Shown piece by piece: positions 29,678-39,410 of a DNA stretch of 64,000 bases. The notes under the pieces are model-generated. The model was not told where the DNA came from and searched no databases. It saw only the letters and a program-made list of their open reading frames with translations. Positions within the stretch are counted from its first letter, which is position 1. Every line of letters begins with the position of its first letter. The DNA comes from Legionella israelensis (GTDB taxonomy: Bacteria > Pseudomonadota > Gammaproteobacteria > Legionellales > Legionellaceae), in NCBI RefSeq assembly GCF_004571175.1, contig NZ_CP038273.1, positions 620,001 through 684,000 on the forward strand, in the 5' to 3' direction. The position numbers and the translations under genes are program-made.

Positions 29678-31483
29678 TCACTTTTTTCTATCGGTTTGAA
29701 AAACAGCCATGAAAGCTTCCTGAGGAATTTCAATCCGACCCACCTGTTTCATACGCTTTTTACCTGCTTTCTGTTTTTCTAAAAGCTTGCGTTTACGAGT
29801 CACGTCACCACCATAACATTTGGCCGTTACATTTTTTCGTAAGGCTTTCACGGTTTGACGAGCAATCACATGATTGCCGATAGCTGCCTGAATGGCCACA
29901 TCAAACATCTGGCGCGGAATAAGTTCGCGCATTTTATCCACCAGCGCTTTGCCTCTATTATAGGCCAGATCACGATGAACAATGGTAGCCATTGCATCCA
30001 CTCGTTCGCTATTGATCAAAATATCCATTTTAACCAAATCGGCTTCCTCAAATTTAAGAAAATTATAGTCTAAGGAAGCGTAACCACGGCTGACTGATTT
30101 TAATCGATCAAAAAAGTCCGATACCACTTCGCTCATGGGTAAATCATAAGTCACAGACACCTGTCTTCCACTGTAAGCCATGTTGACCTGCACTCCCCGC
30201 CGTTCGACGCAAAGTGTAATGACCTGGCCAAGGAATTCCTGAGGGACCAGAATATTGGCGCGCACAATAGGTTCAAACATTTGTTTGATCTGAGGTGCTG
30301 GCGGTAGCTGGGAAGGATTGTCAATCAGTAATGTTTCTTCCTTATTGTTAATCACCTGATAAACCACAGTTGGAGATGTGGAAATTAAATCAAGATCATA
30401 TTCCCGTTCCAGACGCTCCTGAATGATTTCCATATGCAACATACCGAGAAAACCGCAACGAAAGCCAAAACCGAGAGCCTCGGATGATTCAGGCTCATAA
30501 AACAAGGAAGCATCATTAAGGCTTAATTTGGCCAATGCTTCGCGAAAGGCTTCGAAATCATCTGCAGATACAGGGAACAATCCAGCATACACTTGCGGCT
30601 TAACCCGCTGGAAGCCAGGCAAAGGCTTAGGGGCTGAATTTTTCTCCAGTGTCAGTGTATCGCCTACAGGTGCCCCTTGGATATCCTTGATACCTGCAAT
30701 AATGTAGCCGACTTCGCCGGGGAATAGTGAATCAGTCTTGGAACGTTTGGGAGTAAAAATGCCGACTTCATCCACTTCATAAGCACGTCCTGTTGACATG
30801 ACGCGCATTTTATCACCTTTACGTATTGAACCATTCACAATACGTACAAGGGAAACCACCCCCAGATAACTGTCAAACCAGGAATCAATAATCAATGCTT
30901 GTAAGGGGGTCTCGGCGCTGCCTTGTGGCGGAGGAATACGATTTACCAGCGCTTCCAGGACATCATCCACACCCAAACCACTTTTAGCACTGACGAGAAT
31001 AGCATTATGAGCATCCAGACCAATAATGTCTTCAATTTCCGCCATAACACGCTCAGGCTCTGCCTGGGGCAAATCAATTTTATTTAAGACTGGTAACACC
31101 TCAAGAGATTGATCAATGGCCATATAACAAACAGCGACAGTCTGTGCTTCCACGCCTTGTGCTGCATCGACCACCAGTATAGCGCCTTCACATGCAGCAA
31201 GAGAGCGAGATACTTCATAGCTGAAATCCACATGTCCTGGGGTATCGATAAAATTAAGCAAATACGTTTTTCCATCACGTGCCTTATAATTCAACGATAC
31301 GGACTGTGCTTTGATGGTAATTCCCCGTTCCCGCTCAATGTCCATTGAATCAAGCACTTGTGCCGCCATTTCCCGTTCGCTTAATCCACCGCAAAGCTGA
31401 ATAAAACGATCGGCTAAGGTTGATTTTCCGTGGTCAATGTGGGCTATAATTGAAAAATTACGAATTCTTGTTAGATCTCTCAA
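29678..31483 (-). CDS. lepA: Elongation factor 4 (LepA)
   Basis: Ribosomal GTPase that acts on stalled or mis-translocated ribosomes. 601 residues from TTG at 31483, giving [10 protein letters not shown] as in other LepA proteins. This start is favoured because AGGTGA lies 8 bp upstream; a longer frame from TTG 31501 would place that Shine-Dalgarno inside the gene. G1 [10 protein letters not shown]3 DTPGHVDF, G4 NKIDLP and the LepA-specific C-terminal domain are all present. Confidence 0.96.
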   Translation of the reverse strand: MRDLTRIRNFSIIAHIDHGKSTLADRFIQLCGGLSEREMAAQVLDSMDIERERGITIKAQSVSLNYKARDGKTYLLNFIDTPGHVDFSYEVSRSLAACEGAILVVDAAQGVEAQTVAVCYMAIDQSLEVLPVLNKIDLPQAEPERVMAEIEDIIGLDAHNAILVSAKSGLGVDDVLEALVNRIPPPQGSAETPLQALIIDSWFDSYLGVVSLVRIVNGSIRKGDKMRVMSTGRAYEVDEVGIFTPKRSKTDSLFPGEVGYIIAGIKDIQGAPVGDTLTLEKNSAPKPLPGFQRVKPQVYAGLFPVSADDFEAFREALAKLSLNDASLFYEPESSEALGFGFRCGFLGMLHMEIIQERLEREYDLDLISTSPTVVYQVINNKEETLLIDNPSQLPPAPQIKQMFEPIVRANILVPQEFLGQVITLCVERRGVQVNMAYSGRQVSVTYDLPMSEVVSDFFDRLKSVSRGYASLDYNFLKFEEADLVKMDILINSERVDAMATIVHRDLAYNRGKALVDKMRELIPRQMFDVAIQAAIGNHVIARQTVKALRKNVTAKCYGGDVTRKRKLLEKQKAGKKRMKQVGRIEIPQEAFMAVFQTDRKK

Positions 31484-31501
31484 GACAATAATCACCTGCA
31501 A

Positions 31502-31821
31502 ATTGTAGCATTTTAACTTATTTTATCATGGCCAGAAAGTAGAAATGGCAAGGATTTCATTTCAATTTTCTTAACCACTCAGACTTTAAATCTGCTAAAA
31601 AAAGATAATTCCAGAAAAGATAGTATTAAAGGTAAACGAAAAATCGCCGGATGGGACAACTCTTTTTTAGAATATTTGCTCACATTGGTTAAAAATTGAA
31701 GCATGTAGGCCGTGGGACTCTAAAATCGCAGTTAACATTTGTTTAAGAAAAACCGTATATACTTTCGTTAACGATTTTTCTACAAATTGGTAAATTATAA
31801 ATAATGCCATAGGAGCATATT
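31502..31821. other. 320-bp divergent intergenic region
   Basis: Lies between lepA and the unknown gene at 31822. It holds a possible plus-strand promoter (31732-31761). The rest shows no ORF and no clear repeat. Confidence 0.5.
31732..31761 (+). promoter_or_regulatory. Possible promoter of the gene at 31822
   Basis: TTAACA - 18 bp - TATATA; the predicted transcript would have a leader of about 55 nt ending in AGGAGCATATT before the ATG. Hexamer matches are moderate. Confidence 0.35.
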
Positions 31822-32469
31822 ATGCGCACTAAATTCGAAGAGGAAAAAGAAGCAGCAAAAATGAGATATGAAGAACTGTTAGCTGCATTAAATGCAATGA
31901 ATTTGGCTCATAAAAACCTGTTATTTGAAATAAGTCCTAATCAAGTTCTTTTTGATCAAATGTATAAAAAGAACTCTGTTACTCCGCTCTATATTGAATT
32001 TAAATCAAAAAATACAGGAGCCACCTTTACATTGGAGAATAAATTTTTTCCCCATAGCTGGGTAATAACTATACCTGAAGACGCAACAAAAGAAGAAAAG
32101 AGTTGTATGAGAGATGTAATGTTGGAAACCATTGCTCATCCTAAAGCTGCCCATAAAGATTATGAACCTAAACTTATAGCGCAATTCTCTGAAGATACTC
32201 CTGAAGAAGAAATTTTTGAATTTATTGAAGCTGCGCAAACAAAAGGAATAGAAGTAGCTCTATTTATTGGAAAAAAATCTGATTTTGACAAAATACATGA
32301 AATTCATTCGCAAAAAACAAAAGAACTTATTGCAGCTGGGAATCATGAGAAACTTCCTGGATGGAATGGCTTAATGAGTGATATTCAAAATAGTGTAGGT
32401 GGGATAAAAGGGGAGGAAATGATAGAAAAATATAAATCAGAAAATGGGAGCTCACTTGGATATCGTTAA
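31822..32469 (+). CDS. Orphan cytoplasmic-type protein, unknown function
   Basis: 215 residues, no family recognised. No signal peptide or membrane helix. The N-terminus is predicted helical and highly charged (EEEKEAAKMRYEEL), and the middle alternates strand-like and helical segments. The C-terminus KGEEMIEKYKSENGSS is polar and Glu/Lys-rich, as seen in some Dot/Icm substrates; secretion is speculation. AGGAG before the ATG supports the start. It stands alone between lepA and mltB. Confidence 0.75.
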   Translation: MRTKFEEEKEAAKMRYEELLAALNAMNLAHKNLLFEISPNQVLFDQMYKKNSVTPLYIEFKSKNTGATFTLENKFFPHSWVITIPEDATKEEKSCMRDVMLETIAHPKAAHKDYEPKLIAQFSEDTPEEEIFEFIEAAQTKGIEVALFIGKKSDFDKIHEIHSQKTKELIAAGNHEKLPGWNGLMSDIQNSVGGIKGEEMIEKYKSENGSSLGYR

Positions 32470-32616
32470 AAATTAAACAAGTAAATTCTCGTTATTATCA
32501 ATAAAATTAAACCGCGCCAGCCGACAAGCTCTTTCCTGTAAACCAGCTTACTGAGATATTTGCTATTACACCTAAATTTATCTAACATTTATTTTTTAGT
32601 TTCAGAAGGAAGCATT

Positions 32617-33639
32617 ATGTACCGATTGGCGCGACTCTCTTTATTGTCTGTCCTTTTTTTTCTTATTTCTCTCCCCTCTCAGGCCAATCAGTTGTTGACT
32701 CAAAGAAAAGATGTTCAACAGTTTATTAATGAGAGGGTAAAGCATGATGGTTTTAACCGAAAGGAATTAACGACCATCTTCAACAATGTTCAGATTCAGC
32801 CTCAAATTATCGAATCAATGGAAAAACCTTATGAAAAGAAAACCTGGGATGTATATAAAGCGCTTTTTTTAACCTCTCAACGAGTGAATGAAGGATTGAA
32901 ATTCTGGGAAGAAAATCAAAAAACACTGGAAAAAGCGGAAAAGCAATTCGGTATTCCTGCCCATATTATTGTTGCCATTATTGGTGTAGAAACTTTGTAT
33001 GGTAAACATCAAGGAAACTATCGAGTCATCGATGCCCTGTCCACACTTGCTTTCAATTATCCTAAGCGCTCCAGGTTCTTTAAAAAGGAATTAAGAGAAT
33101 ACTTGCTTCTTTGCCGTGAAAACAATATCTCACCTGACAAATATTTGGGGTCATACGCCGGAGCAATAGGAAAACCGCAATTTATGCCAAGCAGTTATCG
33201 TTTTTATGCGGTGGATTTTACCGGAAATGGGAAAATAGATCTGATTAACAGCAATGAAGACGTGATAGGTAGTGTAGCAAATTACTTCCGTAAACATGGC
33301 TGGAAAATGAATGAAGGAGTGGTCCAACTGGCTAAAGTACAGGGGAAAAAATATAAAAAAATCAAAACAAATAGCAAAAAAGCCAATTACACGCTCAAAA
33401 AATTAATGAAGGCAGGTGTAAAACCAGAAACAGCAGCGTTAAATCTCCCTTCTAAGGCCGGACTTATAGAATTGATAACTGATAATGGAAAAGAGTACTG
33501 GCTTGCCTATCCAAATTTTTACGTTATTACCCGTTACAACACAAGCCCTCAGTATGCTTTAGTGGTTTATTTGTTATCACAACAGCTTAAATCTCAATGG
33601 AAGCTTGCACACATAAGAAAAGCGCATGCCTATGCATAG
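32617..33639 (+). CDS. mltB: Membrane-bound lytic murein transglycosylase B
   Basis: Cleaves peptidoglycan glycan strands with formation of anhydromuropeptides. 340 residues from ATG at 32617, preceded by GAAGGAAGC; the longer in-frame start at 32560 would disrupt the signal peptide. A Sec signal (1-23, SQA/N) without a lipobox suggests a soluble periplasmic enzyme of the MltB/SltB type. The catalytic Glu is E125 in IIGVETLYGKHQGNYR. The type II secretion genes lspL-lspM start 19 bp later, so co-transcription is likely. Confidence 0.92.
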   Translation: MYRLARLSLLSVLFFLISLPSQANQLLTQRKDVQQFINERVKHDGFNRKELTTIFNNVQIQPQIIESMEKPYEKKTWDVYKALFLTSQRVNEGLKFWEENQKTLEKAEKQFGIPAHIIVAIIGVETLYGKHQGNYRVIDALSTLAFNYPKRSRFFKKELREYLLLCRENNISPDKYLGSYAGAIGKPQFMPSSYRFYAVDFTGNGKIDLINSNEDVIGSVANYFRKHGWKMNEGVVQLAKVQGKKYKKIKTNSKKANYTLKKLMKAGVKPETAALNLPSKAGLIELITDNGKEYWLAYPNFYVITRYNTSPQYALVVYLLSQQLKSQWKLAHIRKAHAYA

Positions 33640-33657
33640 TATTTTAGGGCTCTGAAT

Positions 33658-34875
33658 ATGCCAACTTGTTTTTTGTTCACCAAATATCTGAATGATAATG
33701 GATGCGTCTGCTTGAGGCTAGATGATGATGGTACAGTGGAGAGCCCTCCAGAGCAACGAAGTTTCGAGGCTATCCGGGCGTTGCAGATGAATGCCAGAAC
33801 CCTCATTGTAGAAACAAGCGAACATGCCAGTCTATTTGAGGTTGATTTGCCCTTGCTGGGTGAAAAAAAGGCTCGTGCTGCTATACCTTATGCACTGGAA
33901 GATGAGTTGGCACAAACGATAAATAGCTTGCATTTTGCCTTTGATCGTCAATTTTATCGTCGCCATCATTATCTTGTGACTGTAATAGATAAAGAAAAAA
34001 TACAGTGGATTATGCACCGTCTGCAAACGCATGAGATAGAGTTTGAGGCCATTACTTTGGACTGGTTTGCCCTTAACGCCCATGAAATGTGTATGACCGA
34101 AGATACACTGCTGATTAATCAGCCTGATTTTAAAGGTGCGCTTCCCACCGAACTTGCCGAAATGTATCTAAAAAACAGCTCATTTGTAAAACATTTCATA
34201 AAGAGCGAAGTGCGGGGAGACACTAATACGACAGCAAATGAGGAGGCAAGCACAATAGAAAATGAAACTTTCTATTGTTTTAAAGATTCAAAAAAATTAC
34301 CGCTTACACTTGAGTATGAACAAGTTAATGAAACGTCTGTCTGCTGGATTGCAAAAAGGCTGCTAAAATTACCCTGGATTAACCTCTGCCAGGGAGAAAT
34401 GCAACTGCGGAATCAAACACCGCACTTAAAAAAAGGATATCAACTTCTTGGCGCTTTAGCTATTGCCTGGCTCATTACCATGATAAGTGTCGACCTCATC
34501 AAAGTTCACATTTTGAACAAAAAAATCCATGCCGTCGACCAGGAAATTGCTTTAATTTATAAATCATTTTTTCCCGAAGCTAAACAGGTGATAAGCCCCA
34601 AGTTTCGTATCAGCCAGTTGTTAGGAGCCGATGACAGTTCAAAGCCCAATCTCTGGTATTTGCTTGCTAAACTGTCTCAAGCCATAGAAAACAGCAAAAC
34701 CACGATTGAAAAACTAAGTTATCAAAATAACAGTTTATCTGTGACCATCACCAGTCCCAATTTTGCTGAGTTGGAACAGCTGGAAAACCAGCTGCAGCAA
34801 ATGCAGCTCCACGTTAATCAAACACAGGCAGCCACCCAGGACGATCGTGTAATAGCCACATTGGAGTTAACATGA
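33658..34875 (+). CDS. lspL: Type II secretion protein L
   Basis: GspL-family inner-membrane assembly-platform protein linking the GspE ATPase to GspM. 405 residues: a cytoplasmic actin-like domain, a single transmembrane helix at about 262-280 (LLGALAIAWLITMISV), and a periplasmic ferredoxin-like domain. It overlaps lspM by 4 bp (ATGA). A separate lspLM locus, away from the other type II secretion genes, is typical of Legionella. Confidence 0.88.
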   Translation: MPTCFLFTKYLNDNGCVCLRLDDDGTVESPPEQRSFEAIRALQMNARTLIVETSEHASLFEVDLPLLGEKKARAAIPYALEDELAQTINSLHFAFDRQFYRRHHYLVTVIDKEKIQWIMHRLQTHEIEFEAITLDWFALNAHEMCMTEDTLLINQPDFKGALPTELAEMYLKNSSFVKHFIKSEVRGDTNTTANEEASTIENETFYCFKDSKKLPLTLEYEQVNETSVCWIAKRLLKLPWINLCQGEMQLRNQTPHLKKGYQLLGALAIAWLITMISVDLIKVHILNKKIHAVDQEIALIYKSFFPEAKQVISPKFRISQLLGADDSSKPNLWYLLAKLSQAIENSKTTIEKLSYQNNSLSVTITSPNFAELEQLENQLQQMQLHVNQTQAATQDDRVIATLELT

Positions 34876-35345
34876 AAAATTACTGGAGCGGCTTAAATGA
34901 GCGCGAGCGCTGGATGGTAGGCATAGCCGGCATATGCTTAATCGTATATTTGTTTTATCTATTGATTTATGCACCACTTAAAAACTCCGTGATAGAAAAA
35001 TCAACGCAACTGGTGGAAAAAAAGGACACTGTGGTGTGGATGCAACAGGCAAAAAAACGTAAATATTCTACAATCACCCGAAAAACGATTTCAAACAGCC
35101 AGCTACTTACTCTGCTTTCCGACCGGCTTAAGGCTGACAATCTGCAAAAATATAATCATCAGATAGAACAGACCGGCGCTGGAGATATTCAGTTAAGTTT
35201 TAATGAGGTACCTTTTAAAGCTCTATTGCAGTGGCTTGAAGATCTTAATAAAAATTATGCCATGACCATTAAGCAGTTGAATGCAGAGCGCAGTGAAACC
35301 ACAGGAATGGTCAAGTTGACATTAGTCATTAGTGCAGGCAGCTGA
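34872..35345 (+). CDS. lspM: Type II secretion protein M
   Basis: 157 residues. A short cytoplasmic N-terminus (SGLNERERWMV), one transmembrane helix at about 15-34, then a small periplasmic domain: the GspM layout. It partners LspL in the inner-membrane platform. Recognised largely by this architecture and by coupling to lspL. Confidence 0.87.
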   Translation: MKNYWSGLNERERWMVGIAGICLIVYLFYLLIYAPLKNSVIEKSTQLVEKKDTVVWMQQAKKRKYSTITRKTISNSQLLTLLSDRLKADNLQKYNHQIEQTGAGDIQLSFNEVPFKALLQWLEDLNKNYAMTIKQLNAERSETTGMVKLTLVISAGS

Positions 35346-35389
35346 TAGTTATTAACAGGCTGCTCTTTACTGTGAGTGCCTAGAGAAAC

Positions 35390-35872
35390 CTAATTTTGTT
35401 TAGCCGATAATTTTCTTGTATCATCCAACACTTGTTTACCATAAACGGCAGAATTAAATAAATCAATCACACTGGCAAGTGTTTGACTGCAATATCCCAG
35501 ATAAGCCAATGACGTGGTTAATCCTGCACCTTCATCTATTCCCATAGCTCCGGCAAACCCAATAGCAAACAAAGACACTCCTAACAGCGTTTTCATTCCA
35601 CCTGTTACCATCCCCATGCGACTGTGCATGGAAGGATCACCGTTTTTAAAAAACATATAATTACCACTTAGCAACAAAGCACCTGAGCCCAATTGGAACA
35701 TACCCAACATACCGTTTTCATTTTCTACCTGGGCCTGCAGCACATTAATAATGCTGGGACCAAGAATTGCCATTGCAGTATTAAATTCCTTAACGCCACC
35801 AAAAAAATCAATAAGTTTGTTAACTAAGTTTTTACCAGGCTCATGAGCCTGCTCCAATTTTTGCATGGTCAT
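35390..35872 (-). CDS. Unknown membrane protein, Gly/Met-rich helices
   Basis: 160 residues. Hydrophobic segments at about 34-48, 56-76, 93-115 and possibly 118-140, with little charge between. No signal peptide. The layout is loosely reminiscent of the small DotE/DotP-type membrane proteins of type IVB secretion systems, but no diagnostic motif was found, so this is only a suggestion. ATG preceded by AAAGGATAAGAG. Monocistronic. Confidence 0.75.
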   Translation of the reverse strand: MTMQKLEQAHEPGKNLVNKLIDFFGGVKEFNTAMAILGPSIINVLQAQVENENGMLGMFQLGSGALLLSGNYMFFKNGDPSMHSRMGMVTGGMKTLLGVSLFAIGFAGAMGIDEGAGLTTSLAYLGYCSQTLASVIDLFNSAVYGKQVLDDTRKLSAKQN

Positions 35873-35975
35873 CTCTTATCCTTTCAATATTTAGCTTTTT
35901 TAAGTTTTGGAAAGTTTGAAACACAAGATTTTAAATGAAAACGATTCGGCAATAACAAGGGTGTTTTTAAATCTT

Positions 35976-36012
35976 ATTTGATAGCCAGCGCAATATGCAC
36001 TGGCTATCAAAT
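35976..36012. terminator. Long hairpin, probable bidirectional transcript end
   Basis: Perfect 13-bp stem ATTTGATAGCCAG / CTGGCTATCAAAT with an 11-base loop, 43 bp downstream of the SPOR lipoprotein gene (minus strand). The U-tract is poor on both strands, so termination efficiency is uncertain; it also shields the gene at 35872 from upstream transcription. Confidence 0.55.
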
Positions 36013-36054
36013 GCATCTTTCATCATAATTATAAGGTGCTCCAGTTCATTTTAA

Positions 36055-36588
36055 TTAGCGATTAATATTACCCTGGACTGTACCCCAATTTCTTACTTTG
36101 GCATTTTGCTTTATTTCAGGAGGCAAAGAATCCAAGGCTTTTTTAGCAGCTTGATAGCTATCATAAGTTCCATATAAACCCTTATAATGTGTTTTACCAC
36201 CACGAGTATATTCAACTTCTGCCCGACGATCATTCTGCGGTGTGCTTTGTAACTTGCTTGCTACACTGGATGCTTTCTCATCATCAGCCACTTCAACGGT
36301 GTATCCCATAGGATTCTGACTGTTTACCCAGTTTTTATCTCTGTTTTTATGTGACGAAGGAGAATGATATTCACCCACATGATAAGTGTTTGGTACAGAA
36401 ACTGGCTTATCCGATGCATCCCTTGCCTCATAATTGGAGCTGGTCGGTTGTCGACCCTCAGGATAAAGATGCGATTGACTGTAACTATAAGGCTGATAAA
36501 CAGTTTGACTCTCCTCAAACATCGATGTGCATGAAGATAAACCAGCAACACAAAGACTCATAATGATAAGCTTATTTTTATGATTCAT
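36055..36588 (-). CDS. SPOR-domain lipoprotein
   Basis: 177 residues from ATG at 36588, which follows AGGGGAA; a longer frame adds 11 residues ahead of the signal peptide. The signal ends in LSSC with C20 as lipidated residue. A disordered Ser/Tyr/Pro-rich region follows. The C-terminal ~80 residues (from YTVEVADDEKASSVASKL) look like a SPOR peptidoglycan-binding domain, suggesting a role at the septum or in envelope anchoring. Confidence 0.78.
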   Translation of the reverse strand: MNHKNKLIIMSLCVAGLSSCTSMFEESQTVYQPYSYSQSHLYPEGRQPTSSNYEARDASDKPVSVPNTYHVGEYHSPSSHKNRDKNWVNSQNPMGYTVEVADDEKASSVASKLQSTPQNDRRAEVEYTRGGKTHYKGLYGTYDSYQAAKKALDSLPPEIKQNAKVRNWGTVQGNINR

Positions 36589-36828
36589 GGCATTCCCCTG
36601 TCCTTTATTATTTTTGTTCAACCATTGGTAAATGATTTACAATTATCCTGTTATTTATTATGACTGGTTTTCAATGTTAATAGCAAATACTACAAAAAAT
36701 TCAGTAATCTGAGTATCATCCAATTATAGCGGTATTCTACTTAAAATCTTTAGCACTCGGATTCTGCATATAGAATATGGTATAACAGTTTAAAAAATTG
36801 AGATCACTATCTCATCAAGGTAAATATT

Positions 36829-38157
36829 ATGTGGACCCACAGACGTTCAGGCCAAACGAACCAACGAGGCAATCAGGATCATCGTGATCCATACGAAAGG
36901 GATCGCACTCGTGTCATTCATTGCGCAGCCTTTCGCAGACTGCAACGTAAAACACAGATTTTAGGTACTGGTGAAGGTGATTTTCATCGAACTCGTTTAA
37001 CTCATTCTTTGGAAGTTGCTTCCATTGGCCGCAGTATTGTGAGGAATCTTGCCGTCAATCCAACATTTAATGCTTTAACTGGCCTGCTACCGAATGATGA
37101 TTTAATTTCCGTGATTTGTTTATTACACGATATCGGTCATCCACCCTTCGGGCACGGAGGAGAGGTGGCTTTAAATTTTATGATGCGTCATCATGGTGGT
37201 TTTGAGGGCAATGGTCAGACACTGCGTTTGCTCACAAAAGTAGAAAACAGTTATGGACACTTTGGCCTTGATCTTACTCGACGCGCTCTACTTGGCATTT
37301 TAAAATACCCGGTCAATCGGCAGAAAGTCGTTTGCACTAAAATTCCTGAGGTTCAAAACAATTTCCATAAAACCATTCGCATCAATGACTGGCTACCCCC
37401 CAAAGCTTATTTCGACTGCGAACAAGCGGAGGTTGACTGGTTGCTTGAAACACTCAGCGAAGAAGATAAAAAACTCTTTCAGACTTTGGAAAGGGTTCCG
37501 GATGAAACCCGCCATGGAAAAACCGCTTATCATAACCTTGATTGTTCTATCATGAATACCGCTGATGATATAGCTTATGGCGTTCATGATCTGGAAGACG
37601 CTATCCACCTGAATTTGATAAATCGCGAACAGTTAGACAGCCGAGAGTTTCGTCAATTACTTGCCGCCAATTCGCTCGCTGTGAACGAGGACAAATTCCT
37701 TGATTTGATGTTTGCCTCTGAGGCTTACTTACGTAAACAAGCCATTGGGGAAATGGTCAATTATTTTATCACAGCTACTGAAATCAAAATCAGTCATGAA
37801 AGTTTTGAAAACAAACTGCTTAAATATAACATCACCCTCCATCCGGAAGCTCGAGAATTGCTGGATTATCTTACCCAATGTGTCTATGACAATGTTATCG
37901 ACTCACAAGAAGCCCGAACTTTTGAATATGGTGGACAAACGGTCATCCTACGTTTGTTTGAAGCCATAAGTTCAAACCCAACCAGTTTACTGAACATGAA
38001 AAATAGAGTTCTATATCAACAAGCAGAGGAAATAAGCGAAACAGCCGCCTTCAGGGTGATTTGTGATTATATTGCGAACATGACGGACGAATACGCTTAC
38101 CGCATGCATGAGCGATTATTCGGATTTAATACAAGAACCGTATTTGAAAGGCTATAA
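36829..38157 (+). CDS. dGTP triphosphohydrolase-like protein
   Basis: HD-superfamily hydrolase converting dNTPs to deoxynucleosides and triphosphate. 442 residues. Metal-binding residues are present in RTRLTHSLEVA and LLHDIGHPPFGHGGE, followed by a conserved NTADDIAYGVHDLEDA helix. Length and spacing match the bacterial dGTPase-like group. dGTPases influence dNTP pools and can restrict phage; nothing here decides the role. Confidence 0.92.
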   Translation: MWTHRRSGQTNQRGNQDHRDPYERDRTRVIHCAAFRRLQRKTQILGTGEGDFHRTRLTHSLEVASIGRSIVRNLAVNPTFNALTGLLPNDDLISVICLLHDIGHPPFGHGGEVALNFMMRHHGGFEGNGQTLRLLTKVENSYGHFGLDLTRRALLGILKYPVNRQKVVCTKIPEVQNNFHKTIRINDWLPPKAYFDCEQAEVDWLLETLSEEDKKLFQTLERVPDETRHGKTAYHNLDCSIMNTADDIAYGVHDLEDAIHLNLINREQLDSREFRQLLAANSLAVNEDKFLDLMFASEAYLRKQAIGEMVNYFITATEIKISHESFENKLLKYNITLHPEARELLDYLTQCVYDNVIDSQEARTFEYGGQTVILRLFEAISSNPTSLLNMKNRVLYQQAEEISETAAFRVICDYIANMTDEYAYRMHERLFGFNTRTVFERL

Positions 38158-38164
38158 GCATGGC

Positions 38165-38240
38165 TGGCGTCCCCAAGGGGATTCGAACCCCTGTTACCGC
38201 CGTGAAAGGGCGATGTCCTAGGCCTCTAGACGATGGGGAC
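38165..38240 (-). tRNA. tRNA-Glu (TTC), copy 2
   Basis: 76 nt including CCA, anticodon TTC in loop CTTTCAC. Identical in sequence to the copy at 38280-38355. Its 3' end is 8 bp from the dGTPase stop; no terminator was seen there. Confidence 0.97.
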
Positions 38241-38279
38241 CTATTCAAAACTCTCTAATTGATGTATTTACACTTATGA

Positions 38280-38355
38280 TGGCGTCCCCAAGGGGATTCG
38301 AACCCCTGTTACCGCCGTGAAAGGGCGATGTCCTAGGCCTCTAGACGATGGGGAC
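38280..38355 (-). tRNA. tRNA-Glu (TTC), copy 1
   Basis: 76 nt including CCA, anticodon TTC. Tandem duplicate of the neighbouring tRNA-Glu, separated by 39 bp. Confidence 0.97.
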
Positions 38356-38395
38356 CCAGTAAAATATCTTACCATAGTAAGACAACGTCATTCTA

Positions 38396-38471
<76 letters not shown>

Positions 38472-38485
38472 GTAGAGAGAAGGCA

Positions 38486-38514
38486 AGTTTAATGAGAGGT
38501 CTTTCTACTGTCAA
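38486..38514 (-). promoter_or_regulatory. Promoter of the Ala-Glu-Glu tRNA operon
   Basis: Minus strand TTGACA - 17 bp - TAAACT, 14 bp upstream of tRNA-Ala. Perfect -35 hexamer. Confidence 0.8.
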
Positions 38515-38673
38515 GGTTTTTTTGTAAAAATTCCAGAAGGCGTGTGTTGCGTCACATTAACCTAACCCGATAAAACATCCAACAGGCCAAAAAGTCTTCA
38601 TTGCATCATGATTTTGAATTATTCTCACTGGGATGCAGCGAACCAGTTTACTCCATTTAGATTATTTTGGGCC

Positions 38674-39291
38674 TTATTTCAATGGTAAGGAATTATGATT
38701 CAGTATGTCGGTTTCCGTAGATTCCTGCTCCTTGCATGTACTTAAACGTTGCTCAGCTAATAACTGACTTAAATCCGTTTGCTCAATAAGGACTTTAACT
38801 TTAACCCATTTTTTTACGCTGCCAGCATTCAAGGTTTTTTCTTTTGCCAACGGTTCTGTCAAAAAACAATCATGGGGAAAATCAGGAAGGGTTTTTTGAA
38901 AAAAAGTTAGTGGGATTTTGTATTCATAACAGGGTCGCCATAAATAAAAATATTTTTCCCCATGAGGTAAGAGTAGTTTTTTTAACTGTGTGATGTCCTT
39001 TGAGTAAATGCTCTGGAATAATTGATAAGCTGATATATCTCCTTTCTTCAAAGCGTCCTCAAGATCAGCCGCTTCGATAAATGCCTTCACTACAGGGTCC
39101 TTAAAGCAAAATACCCTCCATAAAGCTTGGTCTTGAGACAGTTGATAATATTTATTATTGAGCAAGCCAACTTTGAGCAAGGATTTAATATCAAGATATC
39201 TCAGTATGAATAACGCAATCTCATCAGGTAAATTACCAAATAAATTGTTCGTATTTTTCTCATCTTCAATTATTTCTTTGCCCTGACCCAT
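38674..39291 (-). CDS. F-box domain protein, putative host-directed effector
   Basis: 205 residues. Residues 19-63 (GNLPDEIALFILRYLD... to QALWRVFC) match the eukaryotic F-box pattern LPxEIxxxILxYLDxxxLxxxxxxxxxxxxLxxDxxLW, which binds Skp1 in SCF ubiquitin ligases. No substrate-binding repeats (LRR, ankyrin) are evident in the remaining 140 residues. Bacterial F-box proteins known from Legionella are Dot/Icm-translocated, so an effector role is inferred. It lies in a small accessory patch next to an IS. Confidence 0.82.
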   Translation of the reverse strand: MGQGKEIIEDEKNTNNLFGNLPDEIALFILRYLDIKSLLKVGLLNNKYYQLSQDQALWRVFCFKDPVVKAFIEAADLEDALKKGDISAYQLFQSIYSKDITQLKKLLLPHGEKYFYLWRPCYEYKIPLTFFQKTLPDFPHDCFLTEPLAKEKTLNAGSVKKWVKVKVLIEQTDLSQLLAEQRLSTCKEQESTETDILNHNSLPLK

Positions 39292-39340
39292 CTTGCTAAC
39301 CCTCTCCTTCAGACACCACCTTCTTTACCATTTTATAAAT

Positions 39341-39369
39341 TATTTAACAGTTTGTTAACTATTTATCAA
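39341..39369 (-). promoter_or_regulatory. Promoter of the F-box gene
   Basis: Minus strand TTGATA - 17 bp - TAAATA, about 50 bp before the start codon. It remains intact despite the IS insertion 40 bp further upstream. Confidence 0.55.
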
Positions 39370-39379
39370 TAGAGTTGCG

Positions 39380-39388
39380 TGTTATAAT
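39380..39388 (+). promoter_or_regulatory. Stranded extended -10 promoter
   Basis: TGTTATAAT, an extended -10 element facing the gene at 40596. Without the IS it would lie about 50 bp before that start codon; it is now more than 1.2 kb away. Confidence 0.45.
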
Positions 39389-39410
39389 TTGAACATACTG
39401 TTTCTAAATT

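Noticed and set aside
38165-38355. Twin tRNA-Glu genes as attachment-site duplication
   Set aside because: Both copies are complete and only 39 bp apart with nothing inserted between. Simple tandem duplication explains them.
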